Below are positions 27,846 to 36,167 of a stretch of 64,000 nucleotides of DNA, one piece after another; position 1 is the stretch's first letter, and every line of letters starts with the position of its first letter. The stretch is from an uncultured Clostridia bacterium. Its GTDB lineage: Bacteria; Bacillota; Clostridia; Christensenellales; DTU072. The stretch lies in assembly GCA_944372665.1 (NCBI GenBank), contig CALVZV010000002.1, positions 17,297 through 81,296 on the forward strand, read 5' to 3'. The position numbers and the translations under genes were made by a program. A model generated the notes under the pieces. The model worked only from the letters and a program-made list of their open reading frames with translations. It had not been told where the DNA came from and did not search any database.

Positions 27846-27934
27846 AACAATCAAACGGGCGTATTTCCCGAATAGCGGTTTTCCTTATAAATCAATATCG
27901 AACGTGTCGCTATACGGAGGCGGAGGACAAAAAT

Positions 27935-28627
27935 ATGGATAACAGACCCAAGGTACCGGAAAGCTGCTTTTTCAAGGGTAGCTACAATCCTGTTTTCGAA
28001 GCAGAGATCCTGAAATGCAAGGACAAGTGTTTCCGCTACAATTCCCTGATGCCGTCCGACCTGGAGGGAAAGGAGACTCTGATCAGACAGATCGTCGGCA
28101 AAGCGGGTAAAGGCGCGGTGATCACTCCGCCGTTCTGGTGCGATTACGGATACAATATTATCGTGGGCGACAACTTTTATTCCAATCATAACCTCGTCAT
28201 CAACGACGGACTGCCGGTGAAGTTCGGCGACAACGTGTTTATAGCCCCGAACTGTACTTTCACGACGGCGGAGCACGCTTTGGACCCCGAAATGCGCAAG
28301 GAGGGCATAGAGATAGCCAAACCGATAACGGTGGGGGACAACGTGTGGATAGGGGCGGGGTCGATAGTGCTTGCGGGAGCCGTGATAGGAAGCGATACCG
28401 TCATAGGAGCCGGCTCCGTAGTCAAAGGCGAAATACCATCGGGCGTTATAGCGGTAGGCGTGCCGTGCAAGGTAAAAAGAAAGATCACCGAGGAGGACAA
28501 AACACGCTATCCGATGTATGAGGGCGAATATGTCTGGACAAAACCGAACGCGGATTATTTATACCAGAACGAGGGCGAAAAAAGTTTTTCTTCGGCTTCT
28601 TCCTCGGAGCCGTTGAACAGGCTGTAG
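27935..28627 (+). CDS. Maltose/galactoside O-acetyltransferase family protein
   Basis: The 230-residue protein belongs to the LacA/Maa/NodL hexapeptide acetyltransferases: N-terminal helical part, PPFWCDYGYNI (acceptor site), a loop with NCTFTTAEHALD (catalytic His in AEHAL), and hexapeptide turns VGDNVWIGAGS to GVPCKVK. It transfers acetyl from acetyl-CoA to a sugar hydroxyl. The ribosome binding site is strong (GGAGGCGGAGG). The last 24 codons run into the oppositely oriented radC gene, a 73-base convergent overlap; the Ser-rich tail SSASSSEP is encoded within radC and is atypical for the family. Confidence 0.9.
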   Translation: MDNRPKVPESCFFKGSYNPVFEAEILKCKDKCFRYNSLMPSDLEGKETLIRQIVGKAGKGAVITPPFWCDYGYNIIVGDNFYSNHNLVINDGLPVKFGDNVFIAPNCTFTTAEHALDPEMRKEGIEIAKPITVGDNVWIGAGSIVLAGAVIGSDTVIGAGSVVKGEIPSGVIAVGVPCKVKRKITEEDKTRYPMYEGEYVWTKPNADYLYQNEGEKSFSSASSSEPLNRL

Positions 28628-29259
28628 TAACTGCCCATACCCGCGATGATTATATGATCCAAAAGCTTGATGCCGACCTTGGAAAGCGCTTCGCCCACGC
28701 GGCGGGTGCCGGTTTTGTCCGCGTCTGAGGGCACGGCGGCGCCGGAGGGGTGATTGTGCGCGATTATCACTCCCTCAGCTCCCGCTTTAAGAGCGTGGTC
28801 TATGATGCGCCGCGTATTCAGGTCGCTTTCAGCCGTTTCGCCTTCGTTTATCAGGGCAATGTTAAGCAGTTTGCCGTTGACGCCCAGATACATCGCGTAT
28901 ACTCGTTCCTTTTTGCCGTAACCCAATAGCGGCGTAAGCGCTTCCGCTGCCTGCCAGCTGGTTTGGATCCTGCCTTCGCAAACATTGTTTTCGGCTGAAT
29001 AGATAAGAGGTTTGAATTGCGGAAAGGTCAGCGCCGCCAGCTTCGGCATGCCTTTTATGCTTTCCAGCTCCTCGACGGAAGCGTTGAAAACGGCTTTTAA
29101 CGAACCGAACTCCCGTAACAGTTCTCTGGCTATCGGCACGGTGTCGCGGCGCGGGATATACGGGTAAAGCAGAAATTCCAGCTTCTCGTGATCCGCCAGA
29201 ATATTTATTCCGCCCTTAGCCACTTTCTCTCTGACTCGCTGTCTTCTCCCTTCCGCCAT
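28555..29259 (-). CDS. radC: RadC family JAB/MPN-domain protein
   Basis: 234 residues. The N-terminal half has a helix-hairpin-helix-like region; the C-terminal half has the JAMM zinc motif HNHPSGAAVPSDAD (His-x-His-Pro...Ser-x-x-Asp). RadC proteins are widespread; their molecular role is unsettled and the old DNA repair link is doubtful. The gene has its own promoter, and its 3' end overlaps the acetyltransferase gene by 73 bases. Confidence 0.93.
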   Translation of the reverse strand: MAEGRRQRVREKVAKGGINILADHEKLEFLLYPYIPRRDTVPIARELLREFGSLKAVFNASVEELESIKGMPKLAALTFPQFKPLIYSAENNVCEGRIQTSWQAAEALTPLLGYGKKERVYAMYLGVNGKLLNIALINEGETAESDLNTRRIIDHALKAGAEGVIIAHNHPSGAAVPSDADKTGTRRVGEALSKVGIKLLDHIIIAGMGSYYSLFNGSEEEAEEKLFSPSFWYK

Positions 29260-29397
29260 ACGAACTCCTGCATATATCCGAAATATATTATTCCGGAGTT
29301 TGGGTAATCGAAGAAAGATTTTCGGTTACCTGTTCGAGCAAAATATAAGGACAATATTTCGCGCGCAAATTCCGACCCTTGGTTATATTTCAATTTA

Positions 29398-29426
29398 ATT
29401 ATATTATAAATCAAAGATATTTGCAA
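29398..29426 (-). promoter_or_regulatory. Promoter of radC
   Basis: On the minus strand TTGCAA (29426-29421), a 17-bp spacer and TATAAT (29403-29398). A leader of about 135 bases would precede the radC ATG; it is AT-rich and I saw no conserved RNA motif in it. Confidence 0.55.
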
Positions 29427-29448
29427 GAGCGAGGAGACGACGCCCGTA

Positions 29449-30342
29449 TCAATCGTTTTCCGTCGTCTTTAAGGTAACGTCTATCATATTGGTCAGCATT
29501 TGAGCATCGTCAACCGTGGAAGTCCATCCGGTATCTTCGGACAAAGCTTCGATATTCAGAGGCGTAAATGGTACGATATCTTTATCGTAGAATTCTATAG
29601 ACGGCTCCGGAAAACCATATTTTTCGTGCAGCAACCTGGCGGTAAGTTGAGCCAGTATTCCTACAGTAGTAAATCTGCCTGGTCCAAGATTATAGACGCA
29701 TCTCCAATTCCTGGGCAGGATGTCGATAAGGCTTATCAGTCCCGAAGCGGCGTCGGATGCGTCCATCAGAGATACTTTTTGGGCTGCACCGTAAACTTTT
29801 ATTAAATTTGCGTTCAGAGCGTTGTTTATGAAAAACTGTGTGAAACGCTGTGGCATATTTAAAGAAGCCAGACGTACGTTTGTGAAATTCTGGCCGTCGT
29901 CAAATACTGAATCCATTAGAATTTCCGTTGCAACTTTTACCACACCGTAATTGTCTTTGGGAGCGATCTCCGAATCCTCTTTTAAGGTACGGTAAAGCCC
30001 AGTCTGAGCATACACGCCCTGTGAAGACACGTTGATTATATTGTTTACGCCGGATTTTTTAAATGAATCGAACATCCGTTTTGTAAAATACAGACAGTCT
30101 GCCAAAGCGGCCGGGGAGTTATCTCTTGAAAACGCACAATGAATGACGGCGTCTATATCTTTTAAAGAGAAGGAATTGTCGAATATTTCTTCATTAGTTA
30201 CGGAAGTTACATTCGAAAATTGCTCATAACGGACATGCTTTCTGCTTGCCGCTACAATATGCCAGTTGTCGCTGTCGGAAAGCTTATTGATGATTGAAGA
30301 CCCCAAAAGACCGCCTGCGCCGGTTATTAAAACTTTTTTCAT
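29449..30342 (-). CDS. NAD(P)-dependent sugar epimerase/dehydratase (extended SDR)
   Basis: The 297-residue protein has the extended SDR pattern: N-terminal GAGGLLG nucleotide loop, INVSSQGVYA with the catalytic Ser, and YGVVK (Tyr-x-x-x-Lys). It should act on a nucleotide-linked sugar, but the substrate cannot be told. It is the last gene of the left arm of the glycan locus and overlaps the preceding ATP-grasp gene by 4 bases. Lower GC than the flanking core genes. Confidence 0.88.
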   Translation of the reverse strand: MKKVLITGAGGLLGSSIINKLSDSDNWHIVAASRKHVRYEQFSNVTSVTNEEIFDNSFSLKDIDAVIHCAFSRDNSPAALADCLYFTKRMFDSFKKSGVNNIINVSSQGVYAQTGLYRTLKEDSEIAPKDNYGVVKVATEILMDSVFDDGQNFTNVRLASLNMPQRFTQFFINNALNANLIKVYGAAQKVSLMDASDAASGLISLIDILPRNWRCVYNLGPGRFTTVGILAQLTARLLHEKYGFPEPSIEFYDKDIVPFTPLNIEALSEDTGWTSTVDDAQMLTNMIDVTLKTTEND

Positions 30343-31649
30343 TTGTCGTATGCCGTCTCCCTTTCATTATATACGTTCAATCTGTCGGTATCGAATGGTA
30401 AAAAGAGCATATTGTTATCTGTGCAATCAGTTACTTTGACGTAATCCTGAATGGCTTTTATCGTGCTTTTAAGTTCGTCTAATGAGTCGCTGTTAATAAA
30501 AGCTCTGAATACGGACTGAGCCATCGAATTGTTCTCGTTTACTTTTTTCCCTACAGGTAAAAGGTACTGACAGTGAATCACGTCTTTAAGAGCGGAGCAT
30601 GACGAGGCACCTTCCAAATGTGCAATCGTGCCTCCGTGGCAAGACATATTGAAAATGCACCAATAGTCTTTTCTGGAAACGTCATATTTTTTGAGACGAT
30701 TGCCCATACTGCCCGTCAAAGCAAAATTTACAAGCATTTCCATATAGTTTTCTCCTGTGGCGGCAGAAATATTATAATAGTCCAGTAATGCGTTCATTCT
30801 GTAACCGCATTCGAAAACCACGATTTTTTTGTCGTTGACAATGCCTTGGAAAAACAGACAACCGTTTTTGGTTCCGATATTGTTCAGCATCGAAACGATA
30901 TGAGGATGGACCTGCGAAATATATTTATCGTAATATAGCGAAGGCGCGACGCTGGCGTCGAACTGCGCCGTTACGTTTTCGTGATCCAGAGTAGGAAATC
31001 TGTCGCGTAAACAACTTAAAACTATTTCTCCGTCCGAGATAGTATATACGGCGGTATATTCGATACCTTCGACGTATTCTTCTATGATATAGTCTTTGCT
31101 GGCGGATTCAGATAAAGCCAGCTGCACCGCTTCCAGCAGCTGCCGTTTGTTTTTGCATATCGTTATACCTTTTGCGGCGCATCCGTCCACGGGTTTGACA
31201 ATAAGCGGAAATTCGAACGGTGCTGCTGTAAGAGAATCAATGCCCGAAACGAAGTATTCGCGCGGAACAGGTACGCCGTTTTTTATGCAAAGATTTTTGA
31301 AAAGCCGTTTCTGCTGACAGATTCGCCATTGGTCGAGCGTAAAATAACACGGCAGATTAAGCCTCGTGCAAAGCTCTCGAACGGCAAGGAGATTAATTTC
31401 GCTGACTCCGCAAAATATACCGTTTATGTCGTTATTGCGTGCAAACTCTTCAAGTTTGTCGAAATCCTGTGTGCTTATCAGCACAGATTCGTCGGCAATT
31501 TGTTTTGCGGATGACTTTTCGACCGGTAAATAATCCGCAACAATTACATAACAGCCGTTTGCCTGCGCATATTTGACCATGCTGTCTGCGCCCAAGGAAG
31601 ATCCAAGAATAAGAAGTTTTTTCCCGGTATATTTTTTGGTCTGTGTCAT
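30339..31649 (-). CDS. ATP-grasp carboxylate ligase
   Basis: The 436-residue protein has a Rossmann-like N-terminal domain (LLILGSSLGAD), then an ATP-grasp core: FPLIVKPVDGCAAKGI (Lys contacting ATP phosphates), YIIEEYVEG (adenine-binding Glu) and FFQGIVN...VFECGYRM (metal site, here Glu-Cys-Gly-Tyr-Arg). ATP-grasp enzymes join a carboxylate to an amine through an acyl phosphate. Located between a glycosyltransferase and an epimerase, it may attach an amino acid or other acid to an aminosugar. Substrates unknown. Confidence 0.82.
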   Translation of the reverse strand: MTQTKKYTGKKLLILGSSLGADSMVKYAQANGCYVIVADYLPVEKSSAKQIADESVLISTQDFDKLEEFARNNDINGIFCGVSEINLLAVRELCTRLNLPCYFTLDQWRICQQKRLFKNLCIKNGVPVPREYFVSGIDSLTAAPFEFPLIVKPVDGCAAKGITICKNKRQLLEAVQLALSESASKDYIIEEYVEGIEYTAVYTISDGEIVLSCLRDRFPTLDHENVTAQFDASVAPSLYYDKYISQVHPHIVSMLNNIGTKNGCLFFQGIVNDKKIVVFECGYRMNALLDYYNISAATGENYMEMLVNFALTGSMGNRLKKYDVSRKDYWCIFNMSCHGGTIAHLEGASSCSALKDVIHCQYLLPVGKKVNENNSMAQSVFRAFINSDSLDELKSTIKAIQDYVKVTDCTDNNMLFLPFDTDRLNVYNERETAYDK

Positions 31650-31659
31650 AATATTTGCC

Positions 31660-33558
31660 TCAGTTCAATATATTGCTTTCCGTGAACCTCAAATCTATAT
31701 TATTGTTGTCGGGTATATCGCGTACTACTTTTGCGTCGTCGGCTATTATTGCGCCGTTACCGATCTTTATGCCCGCGGCGATATGTACGCGTTTGCCGAT
31801 AGTAACGTAATTGCCGATCGTTGCATATTTTTCTATTGTCGTGCCGCGATCTATGGTGACATAGTTTCCGATAACCACGCCTCTTTCGATACGACCGCCG
31901 AAAATATATGTGTGAGCGCCGATTTTGGTTCCGTAATTTATATCTGCCGACGGTCCGAAAAGACACCCCATTCCTACAGATTTGACCGTGCAAACAGCCC
32001 CGGGATATGCGTAATTTCTAAATAATGCGCCCCTAGATAACAATACTTTCGCGAACATTTCGCGTTCGTAGGGATTTTCGACTGCGGACAGATACATTAC
32101 GTTATCCACGCGTGCGGTTTCCGGAGTTCCGATCGAATCCTCTTCAAAAGTATCGCATTCCACTGACTTTTTATAACCGCAAAAACCGTAAACGAACCAT
32201 CTTGTTTTTTTCAGATTGTCGTTTTCAAGGGCATAGTTGAGTCCTATGGCTAAATCGCCTGTTCCCATTATGACAATATTGCGGCAGTCTTTTAATATCG
32301 TACCTTTTTTCTGCAGCATGTAGCGTTTCAGGCAAAGATAATTCAGTTTTCTTTTTTTAACGGCTTTGTGTTCAGCCAATATTTCTTTTGCTCTTTCTCC
32401 GATTTCCGATTCGTTTATCGGATCAGGCGCCGTGTCGCTGAATCCCAATTTGTATGCGACGTCGTCGAATAAGAATTCCCATCTTTTATAGGCGCAGTCG
32501 GGATGATACGATTTACATATAAATTCAGCCACTTTGTCGGAGCAGGTTTGAGGTTTGCAAAACTCCTTATAACTCATATCGCGTATAGATTCCGTCGGAA
32601 ACACTTTTATGCCGTTTTCGTTAAAGAAATGATATAAGGGGCTTTTTTGGGGTAAAAATACTTTGTTGCCGAAAAGCAGCAGCCTTATTATGTTGCCCAA
32701 GGCATTTTGCCTTAAAGCGCCGAAAATACTGATATCAACGTTCCATAGCAGTTCGTCGTATTCTTCGATCGGCATAAGTTTTAAAATCGGTATGGCTCTT
32801 TCTCCGAATACGCTTGTTGCATAATTAACGACGTTTTCTTTATAGTGCGGCGTTATATTTGTCCAGTCGTTGCCGTATGAAAGCGGCAGTAGAACGCGGA
32901 TGTTGCTTTCGTCTTTGTATTTGCTTATAGCCTGCAACAGTTTTAAATGATTGTTGAAAGTATATGCGTTGTGCGCGATCTGTACGTAAACTCTACCATT
33001 GTTTCTGGGTGCAGGATTACGCAACGACAGCAGCCGATCAAACGTATCTTTTCCCAGCGGTTTAAATATCGTATATACGTTCTTTTTTGCGTCGCTGAAT
33101 TTTTCGATATAAATTTCTTTGTCTTCCGGCGTTAGACATACGACGAAAGGAATTCTTTTTCTGATGCTTTTATTTAATATGTTTACGACGAACGACGTAA
33201 AACTTTTATCTTCGCGGATAAAATTGATAAGATCTATCCCGTGTATTATCCAAACCGTTTTTTTGAGGAACGAAGGATGCAAGAACAAAAGGAGCGACTG
33301 AGTTCCGGGACATATCAATCCGTGCCATATTATGACGTCGGCTTGCCGCATTTCTTCGCATAATTTATTGTAGTTTTGCCGTTTGGAAGAACCATTTAAC
33401 TCTGCTATGTTACCGCAATTAAACAATTCGCGGTCTGCACCGACGCTTTTATCCCAAAGCAGAAATCTGTGTTCATCCGCAGGACGATGCTCTCTAACCA
33501 TATTGATGAAGGTGTTCATCATTCTTTTGCTCGGCATACAGATATGTAGAAATTTCAT
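31660..33558 (-). CDS. GT56 (WecF-like) glycosyltransferase fused to PglD/NeuD-like acyltransferase domain
   Basis: Residues 1-400 resemble the 4-acetamido-4,6-dideoxygalactose transferase family (WecF, GT56): VQIAHNAYTFNNH, RVLLPLSYGND and ALRQNALGNIIRLL. Residues 426-632 form a second unit: a Rossmann-like start (RNIVIMGTGD) then a hexapeptide beta-helix of the PglD/VioB/NeuD type. In that family a catalytic His sits in an INHDxxIG-like turn; here the turn reads INYGTKIG, with Tyr at 542, so acetylation by this domain is uncertain. The pair would otherwise acylate a dTDP-4-aminosugar and transfer it. The substrate fits the dTDP-aminosugar genes of the right arm. The RBS lies in a 12-base palindrome (33561-33572). 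Confidence 0.82.
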   Translation of the reverse strand: MKFLHICMPSKRMMNTFINMVREHRPADEHRFLLWDKSVGADRELFNCGNIAELNGSSKRQNYNKLCEEMRQADVIIWHGLICPGTQSLLLFLHPSFLKKTVWIIHGIDLINFIREDKSFTSFVVNILNKSIRKRIPFVVCLTPEDKEIYIEKFSDAKKNVYTIFKPLGKDTFDRLLSLRNPAPRNNGRVYVQIAHNAYTFNNHLKLLQAISKYKDESNIRVLLPLSYGNDWTNITPHYKENVVNYATSVFGERAIPILKLMPIEEYDELLWNVDISIFGALRQNALGNIIRLLLFGNKVFLPQKSPLYHFFNENGIKVFPTESIRDMSYKEFCKPQTCSDKVAEFICKSYHPDCAYKRWEFLFDDVAYKLGFSDTAPDPINESEIGERAKEILAEHKAVKKRKLNYLCLKRYMLQKKGTILKDCRNIVIMGTGDLAIGLNYALENDNLKKTRWFVYGFCGYKKSVECDTFEEDSIGTPETARVDNVMYLSAVENPYEREMFAKVLLSRGALFRNYAYPGAVCTVKSVGMGCLFGPSADINYGTKIGAHTYIFGGRIERGVVIGNYVTIDRGTTIEKYATIGNYVTIGKRVHIAAGIKIGNGAIIADDAKVVRDIPDNNNIDLRFTESNILN

Positions 33559-33579
33559 ATAGGAGCGCTCCTTTGAGAT

Positions 33580-34518
33580 TTATCTTGAACAGGTCAGTTT
33601 GGTAAATATTTTTTTCACAAGCCAGACAGGGGAATATATCAATATAGGAAACAATTTCCCGTTTTCACTTTTTATAGATCGAATAACATTCAAAGCGTTT
33701 TTATCGCCACAAATATATTTTGCGACAGCACTTAAAAATAAGTCACGCCTATACTGTTCAAAGCGGACTGGTTTACCGAAGATATCACTACAGAACAATT
33801 CCAAATTATGCGTAATATCGTATTCGGACATTGTTCTTGCTTTTTCGGAAGAAGTGATACTTTGTTCGACAACTCTATACACGCTCATTGTCTCTTTTAT
33901 CAAACCGAAGTCGCCATAGGACAAAAAAAGCGCCATTGAAAATCTATCGGTAAGTTTCAAAAAAGCGTACTTTTCCAGCAAATCGATATTTTTTCGCTCT
34001 AAAAAAATGTTTTTTCTTAAAAAGGTGCTCGGCTGACCCGGCAAATAGTGTCCTTTGAAATCTTTAAAAGAAAATCTTTGTCGTTCTTTGACAAAGCTGA
34101 TTCTCTGTTTTACGATTGCCTTGTCTTTTTCGTTAACAACCTTAAATTTATGAGTACAACCGATAAATTCCGGGTGTGTTTCAAGAAAATCAACTTGCTT
34201 TTGAAGCTTCATTGGATCCGTCCAATAGTCATCTCCGTCCAAAAGCGCTAAATATTTACCTCGTGTTTCTCTTAGCAGTAACAGATAATTTTGGGCGGCT
34301 CCGATATTTTCGGTTCGCCAAAACACACGAATTTCCGGGTGCTTTTTCGAATACGCTTTTAGTATTTGCGACGTATTATCGTTTGACATATCGTCGCCGA
34401 TTAAGATTTCTACGTCAAAATTGCATTGTTGAGCGCATACGCTGTCCAATGCTTTTTGGATAAATGAATGGCTGTTAAAAGTTGCCATTATTATGCTAAC
34501 AAAAGGTGACGAGTCCAT
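33580..34518 (-). CDS. Family 2 glycosyltransferase
   Basis: The 312-residue protein has the GT2 GT-A fold: SIIMATFNS at the N terminus, EILIGDDMSND, and the metal-binding DGDDYW (Asp-x-Asp). Donor and acceptor cannot be read from sequence. No membrane segments except a weakly hydrophobic C-terminal stretch. It lies between the GT56 fusion and the sugar-transfer ATP-grasp gene with gaps of 21 and 6 bases, so all are in one operon. Confidence 0.92.
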   Translation of the reverse strand: MDSSPFVSIIMATFNSHSFIQKALDSVCAQQCNFDVEILIGDDMSNDNTSQILKAYSKKHPEIRVFWRTENIGAAQNYLLLLRETRGKYLALLDGDDYWTDPMKLQKQVDFLETHPEFIGCTHKFKVVNEKDKAIVKQRISFVKERQRFSFKDFKGHYLPGQPSTFLRKNIFLERKNIDLLEKYAFLKLTDRFSMALFLSYGDFGLIKETMSVYRVVEQSITSSEKARTMSEYDITHNLELFCSDIFGKPVRFEQYRRDLFLSAVAKYICGDKNALNVIRSIKSENGKLFPILIYSPVWLVKKIFTKLTCSR

Positions 34519-34524
34519 CCTTGC

Positions 34525-35856
34525 TCAAATTGATTCGACGACAATTCGTTTATTACCATTATCGAACGCATGCGGTTCCGAAACGATTTTTGAGTTCATA
34601 ACCACCATTTTAACCATGGTTCCCTGGAAAGCGTTGTCATATATTTTCAGGATCGGTTTGCCGGCAAGCATTTCGGGTATCTCGCACAGTAGTTTGGAGC
34701 CGTTGTATTTGACAATGGATACGTGATCGTCAAATTCGCGGAATGTGTAATCGCCAAAACGATTCAGTACGAAAAACTTTTTCTTTAGGTACTCATCGAA
34801 AATTTCTTTTGCCAAAATCCTGTTGTGATAAGCGTTGATTCCGGACAATTGCAGCAGTTCCGTTCCTCCTGGAGAATTGGTCTCGATCAAAATCGGATCT
34901 CCGGAATCATCTAACGCAATGTCGAGAGACAGTATTCTTTGCTGGGGGATTTGCCCGTGTATTTTTTGGCTAAAGTCTATGACTTTTTGGAAATCAGGTA
35001 TTTTGTAACCTTCGAATTTGATTTTGCTGACGGGATGCTCGTAAAATACGTTACCGTGTTCGTTCAGAGCGTATTTGCCTAGAGTTCCGTCTTGATTTAC
35101 TCTTACGAAAATGCCTCCGCGTGCAGCGTTGTCTACGCGTCCAGCTTGTCCGATGCGTAGGACTTCGCCGTTGTAATATAAAACACCTCTCCAAGACAAC
35201 GACGACACACGGAAAGTATTAAGACTGCCGGAGTAAAAATCTGAAATGCTTTTATGGTTTTTTACGACTTTCTGTACAATGAAATCCTTGGAATATGATA
35301 GAAACAATTTTTTTATAGTTTCTCTGTCGGTGCCGGTTTTAATAAAATTAATGCCTATACCTTCTCCTTCCTGGCTTGGCTTAACCAGCAGCTCGGGCTC
35401 CTCTTTAAGGGCAGCCTGCGTCAGGCTTACGGCTTGGTCTAACGATATCATATCCCTATGCGCGTCCTGATAAAAGCCGTAATTATTACAGACGATCGTT
35501 GTGGGGCATTTAATTCCGCAGAACACAAAAGGCATATTTATTTTGCTGCGGCAGTAGGTGTATGAATAATGATTCCAAAAAGTGTTCAGCAAAAAAAATT
35601 GAGTTCCGAAACCCATATAGGAGGGGTCGAAAATTCCGCTGGCTCTGGAAAATATCCACTGAATCTTCTCATTGTTTTTAATTGCGAAACCGTACGAATC
35701 CCAGAAATCCGCAATTTCGTTTTTTTCATTCGACGAAAGAGGATAATAAATTTCTCTGTTAGTTTTAGCTGCATGAAAATTATTGACAAACCATTCGTTT
35801 CTCGCAAAAGCGCGGTGCTGTCTAAGAACTCTTCCGTCAATATTTACAATGTCCAT
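34525..35856 (-). CDS. Sugar-transfer-associated ATP-grasp protein with LRR_5-like C-terminal end
   Basis: The ATG at 35856 is chosen because GGGAGA lies 9 bases upstream; an in-frame TTG six codons earlier overlaps that site. The 443-residue protein matches ATP-grasp proteins of sugar-transfer loci: LVKPSQEGEGIGINF, FIVQKVVKNH, LNTFRVSS, and near residue 320 SLDIALDDSGDPILIETNSPGG, the metal-binding Glu/Asn pair. The last 60 residues (GKPILKIYDNAFQGTM) resemble one BspA-type leucine-rich repeat, an unusual addition. First gene of the left arm, so its level is set by the divergent control region. It likely ligates an acid to a sugar-linked amine. Confidence 0.82.
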   Translation of the reverse strand: MDIVNIDGRVLRQHRAFARNEWFVNNFHAAKTNREIYYPLSSNEKNEIADFWDSYGFAIKNNEKIQWIFSRASGIFDPSYMGFGTQFFLLNTFWNHYSYTYCRSKINMPFVFCGIKCPTTIVCNNYGFYQDAHRDMISLDQAVSLTQAALKEEPELLVKPSQEGEGIGINFIKTGTDRETIKKLFLSYSKDFIVQKVVKNHKSISDFYSGSLNTFRVSSLSWRGVLYYNGEVLRIGQAGRVDNAARGGIFVRVNQDGTLGKYALNEHGNVFYEHPVSKIKFEGYKIPDFQKVIDFSQKIHGQIPQQRILSLDIALDDSGDPILIETNSPGGTELLQLSGINAYHNRILAKEIFDEYLKKKFFVLNRFGDYTFREFDDHVSIVKYNGSKLLCEIPEMLAGKPILKIYDNAFQGTMVKMVVMNSKIVSEPHAFDNGNKRIVVESI

Positions 35857-35896
35857 TAATAATTGTTCTCCCAAAAGTATTATTTATTCTTTGAAT

Positions 35897-35938
35897 AGTT
35901 TAGCATAGTATTATAACGAGTGCAACAAAAATTATTGA
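35897..35938 (-). promoter_or_regulatory. Promoter region of the leftward glycan operon
   Basis: Two readings are possible on the minus strand: TTGCAC (35925-35920) with a 17-bp spacer to TAAACT (35902-35897), or a perfect TATAAT (35915-35910) with a poor -35. Either gives a leader of about 35-50 bases before the ATG at 35856. Confidence 0.45.
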
Positions 35939-35990
35939 AAAGTAAATAATCTATCTCGTTCTCCGTTATATTTGTTCGTCGAAGACTTAA

Positions 35991-36010
35991 TAAACAATAA
36001 TTATTGTTTA
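35991..36010. repeat. Perfect 20-bp palindrome between divergent glycan operons
   Basis: TAAACAATAA followed by its exact complement TTATTGTTTA. It lies about 70-90 bases upstream of both predicted promoters and belongs to neither gene. Symmetry and place suggest a regulator binding site; it has no T run and is not between convergent genes, so a terminator is unlikely. Confidence 0.6.
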
Positions 36011-36095
36011 GTTTACCATATTATGGAATTTAAGAACCTAAACAGACACAATTCAAAATTTTAAGTAATATTTTATGAATCACGATAATAATGAC

Positions 36096-36125
36096 TTGCG
36101 GAATATGCGCGGTATGTGATAAACT
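36096..36125 (+). promoter_or_regulatory. Promoter of the rightward glycan operon
   Basis: TTGCGG (36096-36101), an 18-bp spacer and TAAACT (36120-36125), giving a leader of about 35 bases before the rfbB ATG. Confidence 0.45.
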
Positions 36126-36167
36126 ATATCTAAGAATAAATTGCAAGTCTTTGCAACGGAGTGTCGG

